A model generated the notes under the pieces. It was not told where the DNA came from and did no database searches. It saw only the letters and a list, made by a program, of their open reading frames with translations. The translations under genes were made by a program, and so were the position numbers. This document shows, one piece after another, positions 12,675-17,047 of a stretch of 17,047 nucleotides of DNA (positions within the stretch are counted from its first letter, which is position 1; every line of letters starts with the position of its first letter). Source of the stretch: an uncultured Eggerthellaceae bacterium (GTDB taxonomy: Bacteria; Actinomycetota; Coriobacteriia; Coriobacteriales; Eggerthellaceae); the NCBI GenBank assembly GCA_934630485.1, contig CAKTWD010000026.1, forward strand, positions 1 to 17,047. Direction: 5' to 3'.

Positions 12675-15251
12675 ATGAAGCTAGTGGTCACCGAGAAAAA
12701 CGATGCAGCTGAGAAAATCGCTGCGTTGCTGGGCACCTCGAAGCCCAAGAAGGACAAGGTGTATTCAACCCCGGTGTACCGATTCGAGGTTGCCGGCGAG
12801 GAATGGGTGACCATCGGTTTGCGCGGTCACATCCTCGAGCCCGACTTCACGCCCCAGCTTGTTTACAAGCAGCGCGGTGGCTGGCGCGGCGTCACCGTCG
12901 ACGGCGAGGCGGTTCCCGCGAACATCCCCGCGAATCTTGCGCGCCCTCCTTACAAATCCAAGCGCAAGCCGTTCTTGGCTGACGGCATCGAGCTGAAGTC
13001 ATGGAAGATGGAAGCGCTTCCGTATTTGGTGTACGCGCCTATCGAGAAGCTGCCGAAGGAAAAGGAAATTATCCGCTCGCTTAAGAACTTGGCGAAGAAG
13101 GCCGATTCCATCGTCATTGCAACCGACTTCGACCGCGAAGGCGAGCTCATCGGTTCCGATGCGCTTTCGTGCATCAAGGAAGTGAACGACTCGGCGCCGG
13201 TTTCCCGTGCGCGTTACTCCGCGTTCACTAAAGAAGAGATCACTCATGCGTTCAATAACCTGGTTGAGCTCGATGTCAATCTGGCTCAGGCCGGTGCATC
13301 GCGTCAGGATATCGACCTTATTTGGGGTGCTGCGCTTACTCGTTACCTCACGTTGGTGAAGTTCGCTGGTTACGGAAACGTCCGCTCGTCCGGCCGTGTC
13401 CAAACCCCGACCCTTGCGCTGGTCGTCGCTAAGGAACGCGAGCGCATGGCTTTCGTTCCCGAGGATTACTGGGTCATCCGAGGAAAGTTCGGCCAGGGTG
13501 ACGACGCCTTCGAAGCGCCGCATGCCACGGCTCGCTTCAAAACCCAGGCCGAGGCAGACGCCGTCATGGCGCACGTCGATGACGCGAAAACCGCAACCGT
13601 AAGCGAGATCGCCAAGCGCAAGCGCACCGTCAAGCCGCCGGCCCCTTTCAACACCACGTCGCTCATGGCTGCCGCCGCAGCCGAAGGCATCAGCCCCGCG
13701 CGCACCATGCGTTTGGCTGAAAGCTTGTATATGGACGGCTACATCAGTTACCCGCGTGTCGACAACACGGTGTATCCGTCGTCGTTGAATCTGGCGGAAA
13801 CCGTCAAAACCATAGCCGGCAACCCGGCGTATGCCGAGCACTGCCGCAAGATCCTCTCGAAGGGCAAGATCACGGCAACGCGCGGCAAGCAGCAAGACAC
13901 CGACCACCCGCCTATCTATCCCACGGCGAAGGCAACGCCCGACGATATGGATGCCTCGAAGTACAAGCTGTACAACCTTATCGCGCGTCGCTTCTTGGCA
14001 ACGCTTTCCGACGAGGCTATCGTCGAAGGCACTAAGGTCACTCTCGATGTCGCCGGCGAGTCGTTCGCAGCGCGCGGCGATGTGCTCGTCTCCCCGGGTT
14101 TCCGTGCCATCTATCCGTACGGCCTGAAGAAGGACGAGCAGCTTCCGCAACTGGCCGAGGGCGACGTCATCGCGTTCAACGGCGCCACCTGCACGAAGAA
14201 GCAGACCGAGCCCCCTGCGCGTTACAGCCAGGGCAAGCTCATTCAGGAAATGGAGAAGCTCGGACTTGGCACCAAGTCCACACGCCACTCTATAATCCAG
14301 CGTTTGTACGACGTCAAATACGTTCAGAACGACCCGCTTGAGCCTTCTCAGCTGGGTATGGCCGTGTGCGACGCTCTTGACAAGTACGCTCCGCACATCA
14401 CGCATCCCGAGATGACCGCCGAGCTCGAGCAAGAGATGAACAACATTGCTGCCGGTAAAACCACCAAAGACGATGTTGTTGCCGATTCGCGTGCATTGTT
14501 GGCTGGTCAGCTCGACCAGCTCATTCCCCACGCGGAAGAGGTCAAGGACGCCCTTGCCGACGCGGTTGCGGCCGATGCCTATGTCGGCAAGTGCCCCAAG
14601 TGCGGCAAAGACCTGCAAATCAGGGCCTCGAACAAAACCAAGTCGATGTTCATCGGCTGCTCGGGGTGGCCCGATTGCGACGTTACCTACCCGCTGCCGA
14701 AGGGCAAGATCGAATCGGTTCCCGAGGTTTGCCCGACGTGCGGCATGCCCCAGGTTAAGGTCACGGCGTTCCGTTCGAAACCGCGCGTCATGTGCATCGA
14801 TCCCAATTGCGAGTCCAACAAAGAGCCCGATGTGGTGGTGGGCACGTGCCCCACATGCGCAGCAATGGGCAAGGAGAGCAAGCTTATCGCGCAGAAGAAC
14901 CCGCGCACGCTGAAGCGCTTCATCCGCTGCGAGAATTACGAGGAATGCGATACCAGCTATCCGCTTCCGCAGTACGGCAAGCTTACGGCCACGGAGGAAA
15001 CCTGCGAGGCATGCGGTGCTCCCATGGTCATCGTCACCACTGCGCGCGGCCCGTGGAAGCTCTGCCCGAACTTCGATTGTCCAAGCAAAGAGAAGGACGA
15101 GTCTAAGACCGAAAAGGGCAAGACGGCTGCCAAGGGCAAAACGAAGAAGGCTTCGACTACGAAGGCCAAAACGTCAACCGCAAAGTCGAAGACCTCGGCT
15201 GCCAAGTCGAAGACAGCGAAGGCTGCAGTTTCGAAGAAAGACAACGAATAA
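12675..15251 (+). CDS. topA: Type IA DNA topoisomerase (topoisomerase I), archaeal-like, with four zinc ribbons
   Basis: An 858-residue enzyme that should relax negative supercoils by transient single-strand breaks. The TOPRIM domain has the acid Glu7 in VVTEKND and DFDREGE at 151-157. The catalytic Tyr359 is in GYISYPRVDN, with Arg361 and Asp363; the usual Thr between them is Val362. Residues such as VTEKNDAAEKIA and LGLGTKSTRHSIIQRLYD resemble archaeal topoisomerase I more than the common bacterial form (IVESPAKA, GIGRPSTYA). Four zinc ribbons follow, each with CX2C then CX4-5C: Cys640/643/662/668, 686/689/707/712, 725/728/752/758 and 777/780/797/802. The tail after 802 is rich in Lys, Thr, Ser and Ala, like the basic DNA-contacting tails of actinobacterial TopA. 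ATG 12675 is chosen for AGGAG 7 bases upstream and the TOPRIM start; the open frame before it is not conserved. Confidence 0.93.
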   Translation: MKLVVTEKNDAAEKIAALLGTSKPKKDKVYSTPVYRFEVAGEEWVTIGLRGHILEPDFTPQLVYKQRGGWRGVTVDGEAVPANIPANLARPPYKSKRKPFLADGIELKSWKMEALPYLVYAPIEKLPKEKEIIRSLKNLAKKADSIVIATDFDREGELIGSDALSCIKEVNDSAPVSRARYSAFTKEEITHAFNNLVELDVNLAQAGASRQDIDLIWGAALTRYLTLVKFAGYGNVRSSGRVQTPTLALVVAKERERMAFVPEDYWVIRGKFGQGDDAFEAPHATARFKTQAEADAVMAHVDDAKTATVSEIAKRKRTVKPPAPFNTTSLMAAAAAEGISPARTMRLAESLYMDGYISYPRVDNTVYPSSLNLAETVKTIAGNPAYAEHCRKILSKGKITATRGKQQDTDHPPIYPTAKATPDDMDASKYKLYNLIARRFLATLSDEAIVEGTKVTLDVAGESFAARGDVLVSPGFRAIYPYGLKKDEQLPQLAEGDVIAFNGATCTKKQTEPPARYSQGKLIQEMEKLGLGTKSTRHSIIQRLYDVKYVQNDPLEPSQLGMAVCDALDKYAPHITHPEMTAELEQEMNNIAAGKTTKDDVVADSRALLAGQLDQLIPHAEEVKDALADAVAADAYVGKCPKCGKDLQIRASNKTKSMFIGCSGWPDCDVTYPLPKGKIESVPEVCPTCGMPQVKVTAFRSKPRVMCIDPNCESNKEPDVVVGTCPTCAAMGKESKLIAQKNPRTLKRFIRCENYEECDTSYPLPQYGKLTATEETCEACGAPMVIVTTARGPWKLCPNFDCPSKEKDESKTEKGKTAAKGKTKKASTTKAKTSTAKSKTSAAKSKTAKAAVSKKDNE
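15183..15214 (+). repeat. Short direct repeat in the topA tail
   Basis: The 11-base unit AAGTCGAAGAC occurs at 15183-15193 and 15204-15214, exactly 21 bases (7 codons) apart. It encodes repeated KSKT in the Lys/Ser/Thr/Ala tail. The frame-preserving spacing suggests that the tail grew by small duplications. Confidence 0.7.
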
Positions 15252-15257
15252 TAGATC

Positions 15258-15283
15258 GCCCGGGCTTGGTAGCAAGTCTGGGC
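15258..15283 (+). terminator. Hairpin after topA, terminator-like without T tract
   Basis: GCCCGGGCTTG and CAAGTCTGGGC form an 11-pair stem with two G-T pairs and a GTAG loop, starting 6 bases after the topA stop. It is followed by AATCCTAG, not by T residues, so termination efficiency is doubtful. It may stabilise the topA mRNA end. Confidence 0.5.
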
Positions 15284-15299
15284 AATCCTAGATCTGCGG

Positions 15300-15319
15300 C
15301 TGCGGTTTCAATTCCGCGG
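15300..15319 (+). other. Inverted repeat in front of the SdhA/FrdA gene
   Basis: CTGCGG and CCGCGG pair over 6 bases (one T-G) around the loop TTTCAATT. A possible -10 (TATAAG, 15333-15338) lies just downstream with no clear -35, so the dyad is where an operator or the -35 region would be. Evidence is weak. Confidence 0.25.
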
Positions 15320-15353
15320 CTGACGTATCGCTTATAAGCAGGAAAGGAATCCG

Positions 15354-17047
15354 ATGCGCACTTACGATGTGGTCATCGTCGGCGCCGGCGGTGCGGGGAT
15401 GTCGGCGGCTTTGGCCGCCAGCAAGCAGGGCGATCTGTCGGTTGCCGTGCTCACGAAGGTGTTTCCCACGCGCAGCCATACCGGCGCGGCGCAGGGCGGC
15501 ATGAACGCGGCGCTAGGCTACCGCGACGAGACCGACACCATCGAGAGCCACTTCTACGACACGGTCAAGGGAAGCGACTTCCTGGCCGATCAGGACGCAG
15601 TGGAGTTCTTCGTGTCGGGCATGCCCGACCTGGTGCTCGAGCTCGAGGGCATGGGCGTGCCGTACTCGCGCGACGAGAAGGGCCGCATCGCGCAGCGTCC
15701 TTTCGGCGGTGCGAGCCATCCACGCTGCTGCTACTCGGCCGACAAGACCGGTCACGTGGTGTTGCACGCGCTCTACGAGAACTGCCTGAAGAACGGTGTG
15801 GAGTTCCTGGACGAGATGAACCTGCTGGACATCGCCCGCGATCGGGACGGCGTTCAGGGCGTCGTGGCCATCGACCTGCGCCGTGGCAAGATCGAGGCCT
15901 TTCAGGCGAAGGCGGTCGTCATCGCCGCCGGCGGCTTCGGCCGCGTGTACTGGAGTCGCACCACCAACGCCACTAACATGACCGGCGACGGCGTGGCGGC
16001 GTGCCTGCGCGCGGGCGTGCCCATCAAGGACCCCGAATTCGTGCAGTTCCACCCCACGGGTCTGGCCTCTACGGGCGTGCTGCTCTCCGAGGCGTGCCGC
16101 GGCGAGGGCGGCTACCTCATCAACAATCAAGGTGAGCGCTTCATGGCGCGCTACGCCCCCGAGAAAATGGAGCTCGGCCCTCGCGACCTGGTGGCCCGCT
16201 CCATCGAGATCGAGATCAGGGAGGGTCGCGGTTTCGGCGAGGGTATGGGGTCCTACGTCCTCATGGACCTTCGCCATCTGGGCGCCGAGCGCATCATGGA
16301 GCGCCTGCCACAGGTGCGCGAGCTGGCACTTTCCTTCGAGGGTGTGGACATGGTCACCGACCCGGTGCCTATCCGCCCCTCCAACCACTACATGATGGGC
16401 GGCATCGACGTCGTCGACTTCCGCACGTGCGCAACGGCTGTGGACGGCCTGCACGCTGCGGGCGAGTGCAGCTGCATCAGCGTCCATGGAGCCAACCGCT
16501 TGGGCGGCAACTCCGTGTCCGAGGTGGTCTTCTTCGGTAGGCAGGCCGGCATCGGCGCCGCCGACACGGCGCGCCGTCGTGAGCTTCCGGCCGCAGACCG
16601 CCTCGAGGAGCTCGAGCAGCAATGGATCGAGCGTTTCGACGCCGTGCGCGGTAAGAAAGATGGCGAGTCCGTCTTCGCCATCCGCGACCGCATGGCCGAG
16701 GCTATGTGGAACGGCGTGGGCATCTTCCGCGACGAGACGGGGATGGCTGCCGCCGAGGCTGTCGTCGACGAGTGCATGGCCGCCTATGCTGACGCCTCGA
16801 TCGGCGATCCTTCCAAGATCTACAACCAGGCGTTCATGAACTACGTGGAGCTGGGCAACATCCTGCAGATCGCCAAGGCCGTCTGCATGGGCGCTCGTGC
16901 CCGTAAGGAAAGCCGCGGTTCGCATTCGCGCGAGGACTTCCCCCAGCGCGATGACGAGCGCTTCCTGGCCCATACCCTCGTATCGCTTGCAAAGGACGGG
17001 TCTTATTCGATCGACTATCGCCCCGTTTCGGTGACGAAGTTCCCGCC
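15354..17047 (+). CDS. sdhA: Fumarate reductase/succinate dehydrogenase flavoprotein subunit (3' end beyond window)
   Basis: The frame is open from ATG 15354 to the window end (564 residues; the family is usually near 590-600, so only a short C-terminal part is missing). The subunit interconverts succinate and fumarate at a covalent FAD and works with an iron-sulfur subunit and a membrane anchor on the cytoplasmic membrane. Seen are the dinucleotide fold VVIVGAGGAG (6-15), His42 in TRSHTGAAQGG as the covalent FAD site, HPTG with His233, CRGEGG with Arg249, NHYMMGG with His345, and GANRLGGNS with Arg382. The covalent-FAD His marks the quinone-linked type, not the soluble one. AGGAAAGGA precedes the ATG. 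No anchor gene lies upstream, so partners would follow downstream. Nearly every codon ends in G or C, unlike the neighbours. Direction (SDH or FRD) cannot be decided. Confidence 0.95.
   Translation, partial: MRTYDVVIVGAGGAGMSAALAASKQGDLSVAVLTKVFPTRSHTGAAQGGMNAALGYRDETDTIESHFYDTVKGSDFLADQDAVEFFVSGMPDLVLELEGMGVPYSRDEKGRIAQRPFGGASHPRCCYSADKTGHVVLHALYENCLKNGVEFLDEMNLLDIARDRDGVQGVVAIDLRRGKIEAFQAKAVVIAAGGFGRVYWSRTTNATNMTGDGVAACLRAGVPIKDPEFVQFHPTGLASTGVLLSEACRGEGGYLINNQGERFMARYAPEKMELGPRDLVARSIEIEIREGRGFGEGMGSYVLMDLRHLGAERIMERLPQVRELALSFEGVDMVTDPVPIRPSNHYMMGGIDVVDFRTCATAVDGLHAAGECSCISVHGANRLGGNSVSEVVFFGRQAGIGAADTARRRELPAADRLEELEQQWIERFDAVRGKKDGESVFAIRDRMAEAMWNGVGIFRDETGMAAAEAVVDECMAAYADASIGDPSKIYNQAFMNYVELGNILQIAKAVCMGARARKESRGSHSREDFPQRDDERFLAHTLVSLAKDGSYSIDYRPVSVTKFP

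Noticed and set aside
12999..14618. 539-codon minus-strand frame
   Set aside because: It lies entirely opposite topA, whose motifs are unambiguous; the antisense peptide has no recognisable domain.
15513..16973. 486-codon minus-strand frame
   Set aside because: It is a shadow of the SdhA/FrdA gene: its third positions are so G/C-rich that stop codons are rare on the opposite strand. The + strand frame has all flavoprotein motifs.

Overview
The window looks like a chromosomal, mostly housekeeping stretch of a moderately high-GC Gram-positive bacterium. The best guess is an actinobacterium of the class Coriobacteriia (Eggerthella/Slackia-like). This is inferred from the mix of protein types, the GTG and TTG starts, S4 without zinc cysteines, a ThyX-type thymidylate synthase and a covalent-FAD fumarate reductase/succinate dehydrogenase. 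No marker gene fixes the taxon. Every recognised gene lies on the + strand.

Layout. 1-403: tail of a putative heavy-metal/manganese exporter. 433-681: a two-gene tRNA unit (Lys-TTT, Gln-TTG) with a clean promoter and a rho-independent terminator. 769-3051: a 14-helix DHA2-type MFS exporter closely followed by a SpoU/TrmH-family RNA 2'-O-methyltransferase. 3052-3465: a noncoding stretch that probably holds the promoters and leader of the next operon. 3466-7003: infA-rpmJ-rpsM-rpsK-rpsD-rpoA-rplQ, the alpha operon for translation and transcription, closed by a strong terminator. 7057-7818: an EcfT transmembrane subunit without ATPase partners, probably on a leaderless mRNA. 7944-9308: enolase and its terminator. 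9560-12389: thyX, a DUF1385 membrane protein and trmB, probably one transcript. 12675-15251: a type IA topoisomerase of archaeal-like sequence type with four zinc ribbons and a lysine-rich tail. 15354-17047: the flavoprotein subunit of fumarate reductase/succinate dehydrogenase, cut off by the window end and different in base composition.

How it fits together. Most genes serve information processing: tRNA supply, rRNA/tRNA methylation, initiation factor 1, five ribosomal proteins, RNA polymerase alpha and a topoisomerase. Central metabolism is represented by enolase, ThyX and SdhA/FrdA. Several likely promoters share an extended -10 (TGn next to the hexamer) and lack a good -35.

I found no CRISPR array, insertion sequence, phage gene, toxin-antitoxin pair or obvious defence system, and nothing I would call a new system. 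The points most worth checking are the altered TrmB active-site motif, the archaeal-like TopA, the long gaps before and inside the infA-rpmJ region, and the orphan EcfT.
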